This document shows positions 14,736 to 20,709 of a stretch of DNA of 20,709 bases, one piece after another. How positions within the stretch are numbered: the first letter of the stretch is position 1; every line of letters begins with the position of its first letter. The stretch lies in IMG/VR virus record IMGVR_UViG_3300046323_000570, positions 1-20,709 of that record. The stretch is one strand, 5' to 3'. A program made the translations under genes and the position numbers. The notes beneath the pieces are model-generated. The model did no database searches. It saw only the letters and a list, made by a program, of their open reading frames with translations, and had not been told where the DNA came from. The DNA is from a virus.

Positions 14736-15307
14736 AGCGGGTAGACCCTACGCGGTTCGAACCGGCCAGTGAACTTGAGGCCCACCCCGATGGCGTCCAG
14801 GACGTTGTGACGGTAGGACGCGGGACATTCCTCCACCCGGCCAAGCTCACCACCACGCGCTAGCTCAGCCTCCACCCGCTTGCAGCAAACCTCGGGGTCG
14901 ATCTGATCCTTCCACTGGGCCGGGAGGTACTGAACCAGTTTGCTCGAACTCAGCCCACACAGGGCCGCGAACATTGCGGAGACCATGACCATGGGGACCA
15001 CGGAGACATTCTGATCCCCTTTCTGGTGTTCGGCCCCATAGACCTGGGGGACCTCACAGACCACGTGGGAAATGAAAAGCTGGGTGTTGAGACTCGCCCA
15101 CTCCCGAGCGGCCCGAGCAATCCCGTATGCCGCTTCCAGATCGTGGCCGCGCTTGACGGGGTTTCGGATCAGAGCGGCCCGCATGAGCACCCAACGCGGT
15201 AACGGCCCCGAGTGGCCAGCCGGGTGAACCTCGAACTCAGCCACCCCGAGCATTCTGATCCCTGGGTCAAGCGAGATCATCCGGTCACCATCCGTGGCCC
15301 TACTCAC
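14732..15307 (-). CDS. RuvC-like Holliday junction resolvase family nuclease
   Basis: The start is proposed at GTG 15307 (191 residues). It follows an AGGAA ribosome binding site at 5-nt spacing and overlaps the HD gene's stop. ATG 15280 is an alternative. The RNase H-like layout is visible: an N-terminal strand with 'ISLDPGIRMLGVAEFE' (D14), a middle 'VVCEVPQVYG' (E85) and a C-terminal 'RHNVLDAIGVGL' (D171). This is the acidic-residue order of RuvC-type resolvases. The length is typical. It would cut branched replication or recombination intermediates before packaging. Sequence outside the motifs is divergent, so junction specificity is inferred. Confidence 0.72.
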   Translation of the reverse strand: MSRATDGDRMISLDPGIRMLGVAEFEVHPAGHSGPLPRWVLMRAALIRNPVKRGHDLEAAYGIARAAREWASLNTQLFISHVVCEVPQVYGAEHQKGDQNVSVVPMVMVSAMFAALCGLSSSKLVQYLPAQWKDQIDPEVCCKRVEAELARGGELGRVEECPASYRHNVLDAIGVGLKFTGRFEPRRVYPL

Positions 15308-15878
15308 AAAGTTCCTGGGTGAGCCGGTAGAAATCATCCATGAACAGGGCCCGGACCAACACGGGATCATCCGCGAAATCCCAGAACGTTTTGACCAAGC
15401 CGGCCGCGTCCTCTTTCGGGCTGGGGATCCCTTCCTCGGGGGAGCCCATGCAAACCGGCCACTCCGCACAGAAGATATCCCAATCACACTGGCGGATCAG
15501 TTGCTCCTGAGCGCCTGAGGGTTGCCGGCCCAGAAACTTCCGGTAGATCGTTTCCTGCAACTTGGCTTCAACCACCCGGTAGAAACCGAACTCCGGTTCA
15601 TCCTTCACCGGGGCCGCCACGTCCGCCAAGTAGGCTTCTGAGGCGTCATGGAGCAAGCACGCCAGTTGCGTGAACGATCCCCAGCCGCGCTTACGGGCCA
15701 GCCGGCACACCGTGACCGAATGGATCCCAACACTGTAGGGCTTGACGCTGGCCCCCGTGAAGCGGTTGACGTGGCTCAGGTGGTGCGCAACGTCCAGGAT
15801 TTCGATCAGCGCGAGGTCAGGCTTGAGGGGGCGGAAGCGAACCCCGGTTGCCGTTCGGATGTAGCGGTTAGCGGCCAT
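15300..15878 (-). CDS. HD-domain phosphohydrolase (5'-nucleotidase-like)
   Basis: The product has 192 residues, with AAGG 8 nt before the ATG at 15878. It is related to the phage/bacterial YfbR-like family: 'YIRTATGVRFRPLKPDL' and 'LIEILDVAHHLSHVNRFTG' at the N-terminus, 'YSVGIHSV' (H53), the metal-binding HD pair in 'ACLLHDASEAYLADV' (H77, D78), and a downstream D in 'CDWDIF'. These enzymes remove phosphates from deoxynucleotides. It overlaps the resolvase start and follows the Dam-type gene by 27 nt. The exact substrate (dAMP, dATP or others) is not visible from sequence. Confidence 0.8.
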   Translation of the reverse strand: MAANRYIRTATGVRFRPLKPDLALIEILDVAHHLSHVNRFTGASVKPYSVGIHSVTVCRLARKRGWGSFTQLACLLHDASEAYLADVAAPVKDEPEFGFYRVVEAKLQETIYRKFLGRQPSGAQEQLIRQCDWDIFCAEWPVCMGSPEEGIPSPKEDAAGLVKTFWDFADDPVLVRALFMDDFYRLTQELCE

Positions 15879-15905
15879 GGTCTGAACCTTACAGTAAAGA
15901 GGGGA

Positions 15906-16520
15906 CTACTTCAAGAGTTTGCGGCCATCCCAGATCACCACGGCCATATCGAATGGGGCCGGCGTGGTGGTCTTGCCGTCCGTGTTGACAAAACTCATGC
16001 GGCCTTTCCAGAAATCGAACACCCCCGGGAACGCCCCGAGGCGGACGGGCTCAATGTATTTGTGCCACCACCTGGTTCCAGTGCGGCTCGGGATGATCGA
16101 AACTACACAGGCCCCGCGCTGTGCTTCCTCCCAAGCCTTGGTAATGAACGCTTTGATTGCGGATCCGAATGGCGGATTCATCCATGCACACCCGCCCAAC
16201 TGAGCCAGGGCCGCGGTCCAGTTCTGGGCCAGCGCGTCCAGAGCAAGCGGGGTGTTGACCTCGATCGCGTGGCGTAGCGCTCGGGTCTTGAAGTCTGAAT
16301 CAACCTTCCAGGTGCCACGCTCGGGGCCCTTGGTGACCTTGTACCGGCCGATCTCTTCAAGCGGGGGCCCGTAGTAGGCGCGGCAGATCTCCCGCCCCGG
16401 GGTCGCGCAAACGTCCAGGGTGAGATCGTAACCGATGGCTCTGATCCCATCGATCACTGACCGGGGTGTGCCCCACTCCACCGTTGCACTGGAGGTGAAG
16501 ATATCGATTGAGTTTGTCAC
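15906..16520 (-). CDS. Phage Dam-type DNA N6-adenine methyltransferase
   Basis: The start is chosen at GTG 16520, which overlaps the upstream stop (GTGA). The open frame runs back to a TTG at 16538. The product has 204 residues. 'ATVEWGTPRSVIDGIRAIGYDLTLDVCATPGREICRAYY' (13-50) followed by 'CAWMNPPFG' (111-119) matches phage DNA N-6-adenine methyltransferases. The NPPFG catalytic motif replaces the commoner NPPY/NPPYG while keeping the NPP core. A later 'VVSIIPSRTGTRWWHKYI' is also typical. GATC as target is likely from the family name but is not proved here. GATC is abundant in this window. Confidence 0.8.
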   Translation of the reverse strand: MTNSIDIFTSSATVEWGTPRSVIDGIRAIGYDLTLDVCATPGREICRAYYGPPLEEIGRYKVTKGPERGTWKVDSDFKTRALRHAIEVNTPLALDALAQNWTAALAQLGGCAWMNPPFGSAIKAFITKAWEEAQRGACVVSIIPSRTGTRWWHKYIEPVRLGAFPGVFDFWKGRMSFVNTDGKTTTPAPFDMAVVIWDGRKLLK

Positions 16521-17182
16521 GGCCGGCACGTCCGGCAACCCCAGCCCTCACACTTACCGCAAGCCGGGGTGTAGGCGTGCTCAGGCTTCACCACCGGGTA
16601 TCCGTTGCCGGCCGTGGCGTAGTTATCCACCTCGAACTGGACCGCGGCCGGGATCGAGGCGTGGATCTTTTCCTCCCCCTTGACCTTGCTGGCTTCCACG
16701 GAGAACCCCTCAGGGTAGCGGGCCCTGAGCTTGTCCCGGTTGGCCGCGTAGATTTCTTCCACGCTCACAGGTGGGGTCAGTCCCTGGCCCAGCGTGTGGA
16801 CCAGTGCAAAGAACTCTTGACCGGCGTCCGCGGCCTCGAACGGGAACGTTGCGTGGCCCAGCTTGGAGCCGGCCTCACACAACATGTCCGCCAGATCCTC
16901 CAACGACTCGGGGATCAGATAGCGCGAGTTCATGTGTACCGCGGCACTCGGGGCACCCAGAACCTTGACCAGACAGACCACCGCGTACCAGGCGCAATCA
17001 CCCAGTTCCTTGATCATTTTCACGCGGAACTCAGGGCCCGTGCCGTGCCCGTGGCCGATCGCTTTCTTCACCAGGTCTGCCACCTCCCCAGTCTCCCCGC
17101 GAAGACCCAGAAGGAAGGTCTTGGGGGTGTTGAGGTCTGAAACCGTGCGCTGGACTTCTCTCAGGTATTCGATCGCTTCCAT
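16517..17182 (-). CDS. MazG-like nucleoside triphosphate pyrophosphohydrolase
   Basis: The product has 221 residues, with an AAAGGATCC ribosome binding site. The MazG core is 'FLLGLRGETGEVADLVKKA' with E30 and E33, then 'VKMIKELGDCAWYAVVCLV' with E59 and D62, the four acidic metal ligands of the all-alpha NTP pyrophosphatases. 'IYAANRDKLRARYPEGF' (144-160) is the usual C-terminal helix of phage MazG-like proteins. Beyond it is an extra tail ending in CGKCEGWGCRTC (C208, C211, C216, C219), a small zinc-binding knuckle. It hydrolyses a (d)NTP to the monophosphate. With the kinase and HD hydrolase this suggests control of nucleotide pools. The favoured nucleotide is unknown. Confidence 0.82.
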   Translation of the reverse strand: MEAIEYLREVQRTVSDLNTPKTFLLGLRGETGEVADLVKKAIGHGHGTGPEFRVKMIKELGDCAWYAVVCLVKVLGAPSAAVHMNSRYLIPESLEDLADMLCEAGSKLGHATFPFEAADAGQEFFALVHTLGQGLTPPVSVEEIYAANRDKLRARYPEGFSVEASKVKGEEKIHASIPAAVQFEVDNYATAGNGYPVVKPEHAYTPACGKCEGWGCRTCRP

Positions 17183-17195
17183 GATTCGGATCCTT

Positions 17196-17594
17196 TCAGG
17201 TGGGGTTGGACTTTTTGTAGCGCTTGGAGCATTTGGCGTTGCAGAAGTTACGGGCCCGGCTGGTGAGGTCTTGGGTTATCGGCTGGGCACATTGCCGGCA
17301 ATGGGTGGGCCGGTCAACCTTGGCCGCTCGGGCCGCCCTGAGTTCTTCGTTGTGGTGCTTCACCCGACACGTGTCCGAGCAAAACGATCTCAACCAACCC
17401 TTGGGCCGCCGCTCAAAGTCTTTCCCACAGCCAGGGCAGGGGATGAACTCAGAGCGCTTGAGAATACGGCCGGCCGCCGCGTTCCTCCGCTTCTGGTCTA
17501 GCTCAGCGGAACGCCAGGCCAGCGCCTCCCCAGCCGCCAGGAACCAGGTTTCCTGAAAGCCAAGGGCCTCCCGGGTCTCAACGTCCAGGTCCAT
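17196..17594 (-). CDS. Small protein with two zinc-finger pairs
   Basis: The product has 132 residues, and its start codon ATG follows directly on the polymerase stop (TAAATG). The N-terminal ~50 residues are helical. Two CxxC...CxxxC units follow: C53/C56 with C72/C76 (CPGCGKDF...FCSDTCR) and C99/C102 with C118/C122 (CRQCAQPI...FCNAKCS). The pattern matches treble-clef or zinc-ribbon modules that often bind DNA or RNA. The C-terminus is basic. It is expressed straight after the polymerase, so a role in replication or recombination is plausible but not established. Confidence 0.65.
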   Translation of the reverse strand: MDLDVETREALGFQETWFLAAGEALAWRSAELDQKRRNAAAGRILKRSEFIPCPGCGKDFERRPKGWLRSFCSDTCRVKHHNEELRAARAAKVDRPTHCRQCAQPITQDLTSRARNFCNAKCSKRYKKSNPT

Positions 17595-19979
17595 TTACGC
17601 GGCCTCAGGCATCGGTTCCCATGGGGAAAGGATCCCGTTGCGCTTGCACTCAGGGCATTGCTTGCGGTTCGGCTTGCCGTCCTCACCCGTGAAGGGGATC
17701 CAGCCTTGGCCGCCGCACGGCTTGCAGTTCGGATCTAAATAGAATTCCTCCGCTTCCTTGTACCAAGCGCGCATGAGGGCGGGAGCAATGCCGATCGCAA
17801 CGTCCGGGCAAATGATCCCCATTGCCTTTTTCATGAGGACGGTTTGACGGGCCGCGGCAAGGTGGGCCGTGGGCCGTGGCATGAGCGTAATAATTTCGTC
17901 ATGCGCGTGGATGATCGGCCGGCACCCGAACAGAGCGGTTCCACGATCCACGTAGCACTCACGCGAGACCATACACAGCGCGAGTTTGGATCCGTATCCA
18001 CCAAGGTGTTGGAAGGGCTGGTTACACGCCTCGGACACGTTGAGGCCACCTCGCATGTAGCCGGTCCCGGGGGTGATCATGACCGCTTCACCGTCCTGGA
18101 TACCGTCCAAGGCGTCCACATAAGCGAAGTAATCCTCAAGCTCCCAGGTCTCCAGCCACCCCTTTTTCAATTCGTCCGAGACCTCCACACACTGGAGGCA
18201 GATCGGATCAATGGGGCGCTTCCACCAGGTGGAGATCTTTTCCTTCCCACAACCTTGGGGGGACTCGCGACCCATGAGCCGGCACATGGAACCGTGGCCA
18301 CCGATCTTGGCCCTCCGCTGAGTGAGCGCGAACTTAGGCGCACCCATCCGGCCACCAAAACCAAAGTTGCCGGCCTTGGTGCCTTGACGGATCATCACAT
18401 AGAAAGCCTTGGTGGACGGATCCTTAAGGCCGGCCATGAATTGCTCATAAGTGATCCCGAGCATCCGGGCCCCAAGGATCACGTGTGGATCTTTACCCGC
18501 GTTGATGGCGTCAACGATCGGGCTCCGGCCGCACACCCACAGTTGAGCTTGACCCAGGTTGGCGAACTCCAGGGCGTTCCAATCGTTGGAACACATGACC
18601 CACTCAAACCCGAGGGAGGGCCGATCGTCCGGGGCAATGATGCACTCCCGAGCGCCACCCTTGCGGGGGAAGGTCTGGAGCAAGCCGGGGGCTGAGTCGT
18701 CCCCGTCCTCTTGCTTGCCGAAAGAGGTTCGAGCCGTGGCAACCAACACGTTGCTTTGCACGTTGATCGGGTAAACGATCCCATCCACCAGGAAGGGGAT
18801 GAACGTGTCACGTAGCTTGCGGTTGGTGGAGGCCCTCAGGTCGCTGAGGTCCTGATCGCCTGACTGAGTGCAAGCGTCACGATCAGCGCACACCCCCTGG
18901 ATCCCTGACTCACCACCCTTGGTCAGAGGGGCGTCCCCGGGGTTCAGGCCCGTGGCTGAACACGGCTTGCACTGGACGGGGTTGCGCTCCCCTTTTGCGT
19001 TTGGCTTGCCCAGCGCCTTGCCAGAGCCCCCACACTCAGAACACGGTACGTCCTCACGGCCCGGGTTGTAGGCACGAATGATCCGCCGCTTGATCTCAAT
19101 CCCGTTGTCTTTCCCGTCCGGTTTGAGCAACCCGGTTTGCACGAACCTGGCGATCTCTTTCTCGTGGACGGCCTCCACCCGAGTGATCAGCCGCTTGAGC
19201 GGTTCCACACCCACGCGCAACCCCCACGCGCTCAGGAGGTGGAGACACCAGCCGGCATAGGCGTTGAGGCCCATGTGAGTCAAAAGGATCTCTTTCTCAG
19301 ACCCTTCCCACTTGACCGTTACGCCCTCCCATTGCTCGGGTGGCTTGCTGGGGATCACCCGGATCAACGGCCCCAGGTTCTGGAAGTTCTGGATCTGAAA
19401 GGCCGCGTTGTCCCACGTGTTCCTGGCGTCGTCCTTGGGATACTGGATCGCTTGCTCGGGCCAGTTCTCCATGGGGACGGGCTCCAGTTCCCCGTAGCGC
19501 TTGCGATAAAGATCGTTTTCCTTGGCCGGCCGCTGGAGGTTTTGCCACGTCACCAGTTCGAGGCCGTAACGCTTTTTCACCTGACCGTTGGGGTGAGCCA
19601 CGTTGGCTGGAAGCCGCATCGGGCCACCGTCCGGGGCCGTGAAGATATGACCGCGGCTCACGTGGTCCAGGGCCTGAGCGATCAGCACGTCAAAGAACCC
19701 CATTCGATCGTAATGCTCGAACACCCGCGGCAAGAGTTCGGGCCGCTCAGCACAGGCCACCGCGTTGTCATAGGCCGAATGGGCCCCAGCAATCACGGTG
19801 TCAGGGTTCAGGTTGCTGGCGTAGGTGTCCAGGCCCGTGGCCTTGCCTTCCAGCTTGGCGTTGATCCCCTCATTCCACGCGGTGGAGTGATCCGCAAAGG
19901 ACGCGCACACACCACGGGGGACGTAGTGGCCCGGCGTGCTGAGCCATGTTTCAGTGTCGAAAGCGATCAGCTTGGACAT
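17595..19979 (-). CDS. DNA polymerase I family (family A) with 3'-5' exonuclease
   Basis: The product has 794 residues. The proofreading domain is at the N-terminus, with ExoI 'IAFDTET' (D8, E10), ExoII 'HSAYD' (D71) and ExoIII 'YPKDD' (Y180, D184). The polymerase domain carries motif A 'MCSNDWNALEF' (D466), motif B 'RQGTKAGNFGFGGRMG' (531-546) and motif C 'HAHDE' (691-695). The active-site residues are intact. Three unusual cysteine clusters interrupt it: 313-344 (CSECGGSG...CKPCSATG, DnaJ-like), 566-597 (C566, C577, C594, C597) and 752-778 (CKPCGGQG...CPEC). No 5'-3' exonuclease domain is present, as is common in phages. Its ribosome binding site lies inside the upstream tRNA. The small zinc-finger gene follows without a gap. 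Confidence 0.9.
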   Translation of the reverse strand: MSKLIAFDTETWLSTPGHYVPRGVCASFADHSTAWNEGINAKLEGKATGLDTYASNLNPDTVIAGAHSAYDNAVACAERPELLPRVFEHYDRMGFFDVLIAQALDHVSRGHIFTAPDGGPMRLPANVAHPNGQVKKRYGLELVTWQNLQRPAKENDLYRKRYGELEPVPMENWPEQAIQYPKDDARNTWDNAAFQIQNFQNLGPLIRVIPSKPPEQWEGVTVKWEGSEKEILLTHMGLNAYAGWCLHLLSAWGLRVGVEPLKRLITRVEAVHEKEIARFVQTGLLKPDGKDNGIEIKRRIIRAYNPGREDVPCSECGGSGKALGKPNAKGERNPVQCKPCSATGLNPGDAPLTKGGESGIQGVCADRDACTQSGDQDLSDLRASTNRKLRDTFIPFLVDGIVYPINVQSNVLVATARTSFGKQEDGDDSAPGLLQTFPRKGGARECIIAPDDRPSLGFEWVMCSNDWNALEFANLGQAQLWVCGRSPIVDAINAGKDPHVILGARMLGITYEQFMAGLKDPSTKAFYVMIRQGTKAGNFGFGGRMGAPKFALTQRRAKIGGHGSMCRLMGRESPQGCGKEKISTWWKRPIDPICLQCVEVSDELKKGWLETWELEDYFAYVDALDGIQDGEAVMITPGTGYMRGGLNVSEACNQPFQHLGGYGSKLALCMVSRECYVDRGTALFGCRPIIHAHDEIITLMPRPTAHLAAARQTVLMKKAMGIICPDVAIGIAPALMRAWYKEAEEFYLDPNCKPCGGQGWIPFTGEDGKPNRKQCPECKRNGILSPWEPMPEAA

Positions 19980-19981
19980 AA

Positions 19982-20053
19982 CAACCCCTCTTGGATTCGA
20001 ACCAAGGTAGCCGGCTTCAAAGGCCGGAGTCCTAGCCGCTGGACGAAAGGGTT
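19982..20053 (-). tRNA. tRNA-Gln (anticodon TTG)
   Basis: The 72-nt cloverleaf folds on the - strand. The acceptor pairs AACCCTT with AGGGGTT (7 bp, one G-U). The D arm is GTCC/GGAC with an 8-nt loop containing GG. The anticodon stem is CCGGC/GCCGG with loop CTTTGAA, placing TTG at 34-36. The variable region is CTAC, and the T arm is CTTGG/CCAAG with loop TTCGAAT. The discriminator base is G73 and CCA is not encoded. G73 and the TTG anticodon suit glutamine. The gene ends 2 nt before the polymerase start codon. It could supplement CAA decoding, which the phage uses regularly. Confidence 0.9.
19985..19991 (-). promoter_or_regulatory. Ribosome binding site of the polymerase inside the tRNA acceptor strand
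   Basis: Read on the - strand, AGAGGGG lies 5 nt before the polymerase ATG (spacer TTGTT), an ideal position for a Shine-Dalgarno sequence. The same bases form the last base of the T-stem and the 3' acceptor strand of tRNA-Gln. In the folded or mature tRNA they are paired or cleaved away. Confidence 0.75.
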
Positions 20054-20149
20054 AAAGATCGGTGGTTTTCAGAGTAACAGCCTGTGGGGGCCTCGGGGTT
20101 AGCGGGCCATGTCACAGTGTGTTCGTTTCCCCGAAATTTACTGGCTCCT

Positions 20150-20200
20150 GTGGTTGACCACCAACCACCCGGGCCCAGCGCTCTAGATCACTGGGCCCGG
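20150..20200 (-). terminator. Two adjoining hairpins after the right-edge gene
   Basis: A 10-bp perfect stem (CCGGGCCCAG at 20169-20178 with CTGGGCCCGG at 20191-20200, 12-nt loop) abuts, with no gap, a 7-bp stem (GTGGTTG at 20150-20156 with CAACCAC at 20162-20168, 5-nt loop). They follow the stop of the right-edge gene by 13 nt. No U tract follows, so a terminator is likely but not certain, and an RNA-processing barrier is possible. The remainder of 20054-20213 contains no gene that could be supported and no promoter that could be assigned. Confidence 0.5.
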
Positions 20201-20213
20201 TTATGTGTTTCGA

Positions 20214-20709
20214 TCAGGTGGCCTTGGGCTGGAGCATGGCCCGAACCGCGGCCCGCTCAGAGGGCGTCTGAGCCAAGTGATCCCAGTTGCAGCGGATCCC
20301 CGGCTTGCCCGCGTTCTTCCCCGTCTTGGTGAGGCTTCTGCGTGTGGTGAGCGCGAGGAAGCGACCTTGCAGCGGGTTGGCCAGCCCGGTGGCCTTCCAG
20401 GTCGGGTTGCCCCCAGGGACTTCCACGTTGTCCGAAAGCCACTTGCTCAGGTTTTCGTCATTGATCTGATCGTGCTTGAGCCCGAGATCCGCCGCGGCCA
20501 GTTCCTTGACGTTGGCCGGGCCCATTTGCGAGTTGAGATCCACCACCATGGAGCAATCTGAGCCCACAGTGTTGGGGGTGGTGACCGGCGTGTGATTCTT
20601 ATCGCCAACCGGGAGGATGAATTCAGGAGGAACGTCCACGGGAGCCGCGGAGACCACGAAGAACTCAGCGATGAACCAGACTTCAGGCCCCTTTTTGTCG
20701 CTGGGCTTG
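20214..20709 (-). CDS. Phage protein, possibly ssDNA-binding type (5' end outside window)
   Basis: The frame is open to the window edge, so the N-terminus is missing. The last ~165 residues are present, and a GTG at 20657 is only an internal codon. The visible start 'KPSDKKGPEVWFIAEFFVV' followed by a beta-rich stretch with 'GSDCSMVVDLNSQMGPANVKELAAADLG' resembles phage OB-fold-like proteins that act as ssDNA-binding or replication accessory factors. That match is from appearance only. The C-terminal part includes 'LQGRFLALTTRRSLTKTGKNAG', a strand plus basic patch, and 'NWDHLAQTPSERAAVRAML'. It lies upstream of the tRNA and polymerase in the same direction, consistent with a replication role. 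Confidence 0.45.
   Translation of the reverse strand, partial: KPSDKKGPEVWFIAEFFVVSAAPVDVPPEFILPVGDKNHTPVTTPNTVGSDCSMVVDLNSQMGPANVKELAAADLGLKHDQINDENLSKWLSDNVEVPGGNPTWKATGLANPLQGRFLALTTRRSLTKTGKNAGKPGIRCNWDHLAQTPSERAAVRAMLQPKAT

Noticed and set aside
14750-14765. GGTTCGAACC resembling a tRNA T-loop
   Set aside because: It lies in the C-terminal codons of the resolvase gene. No acceptor, D or anticodon arm can be formed around it.
15308-15487. N-terminal extension of the resolvase frame
   Set aside because: It overlaps the HD hydrolase gene in another frame and adds an Arg/Pro/Ser-rich sequence typical of a shadow frame.
17844-18695. Long + strand frame (283 codons) opposite the polymerase gene
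   Set aside because: Antisense to conserved polymerase motifs A, B and C. No domain or proper translation signal was seen.
19137-20102. Long + strand frame (321 codons) covering the polymerase N-terminus and tRNA
   Set aside because: Antisense to the exonuclease domain and a tRNA gene. The protein has no recognisable features.
1-20709. Cyanobacterial HIP1 (GCGATCGC) enrichment
   Set aside because: The enriched element is GATC in many flanking contexts. The full HIP1 octamer was not seen repeatedly, so a cyanobacterial host is not supported by this.
1-20709. CRISPR array, insertion sequence, integrase or attachment site
   Set aside because: No regularly spaced repeats, transposase or recombinase motifs, or matching att-like direct repeats were found. 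The tRNA has no duplicated 3' end in the window.

Overview
The window is part of a tailed-phage (or prophage) genome with a contractile tail, of roughly 60% G+C. The host cannot be named from the sequence. A cysteine endolysin and a membrane-anchored lysis-type protein fit a Gram-negative host, but that is inference. Nothing here is a ribosomal or housekeeping chromosomal locus, and no integrase, insertion sequence or CRISPR array was seen.

Left half, + strand (about 3-12265): one tightly packed late transcription unit, mostly joined by ATGA, GTGA or TAATG stop/start overlaps. It runs from the 3' end of a tail tape measure gene through a Dit-like tail/baseplate protein, a small plug-type protein, a baseplate hub, a gp138-type spike, two fibre proteins, an unusual sheath initiator fused to two N-terminal beta-rich repeats, a baseplate J wedge protein, a second wedge protein, a glycine-rich fibre, a holin-like protein, a 58-residue orphan, a cysteine endolysin, a membrane-anchored protein, and a metallophosphoesterase with an N-terminal zinc ribbon. 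The baseplate order resembles the minimal-baseplate myophage type (Pam3-like, from memory).

Junction (12266-12339): a perfect 13-bp hairpin separates the convergent + and - strand units.

Right half, - strand (20709 to 12340): the DNA metabolism module. In transcription order it holds a gene cut by the window edge (possible ssDNA-binding type), tandem hairpins, a tRNA-Gln(TTG), a family A DNA polymerase with 3'-5' exonuclease, a small double zinc-finger protein, a MazG-like NTP pyrophosphatase, a Dam-type adenine methyltransferase, an HD-domain phosphohydrolase, a RuvC-like resolvase, a small HTH protein, a deoxynucleotide monophosphate kinase, two unknown proteins, and a histone-H1-like basic protein with a winged-helix-like domain. 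MazG, the HD hydrolase and the dNMP kinase would tune nucleotide pools for the polymerase. The methyltransferase would mark the DNA, and the resolvase would process branched replication products.

The most striking points are these. The ribosome binding site of the polymerase lies inside the acceptor strand of the tRNA immediately upstream, so tRNA maturation and polymerase translation look mutually exclusive on one transcript. GATC is strongly over-represented in a phage that carries its own Dam-type enzyme. Cysteine-rich DnaJ-like insertions are present in the polymerase, and CxxC zinc knuckles recur in several other proteins. The sheath initiator is a fusion protein.
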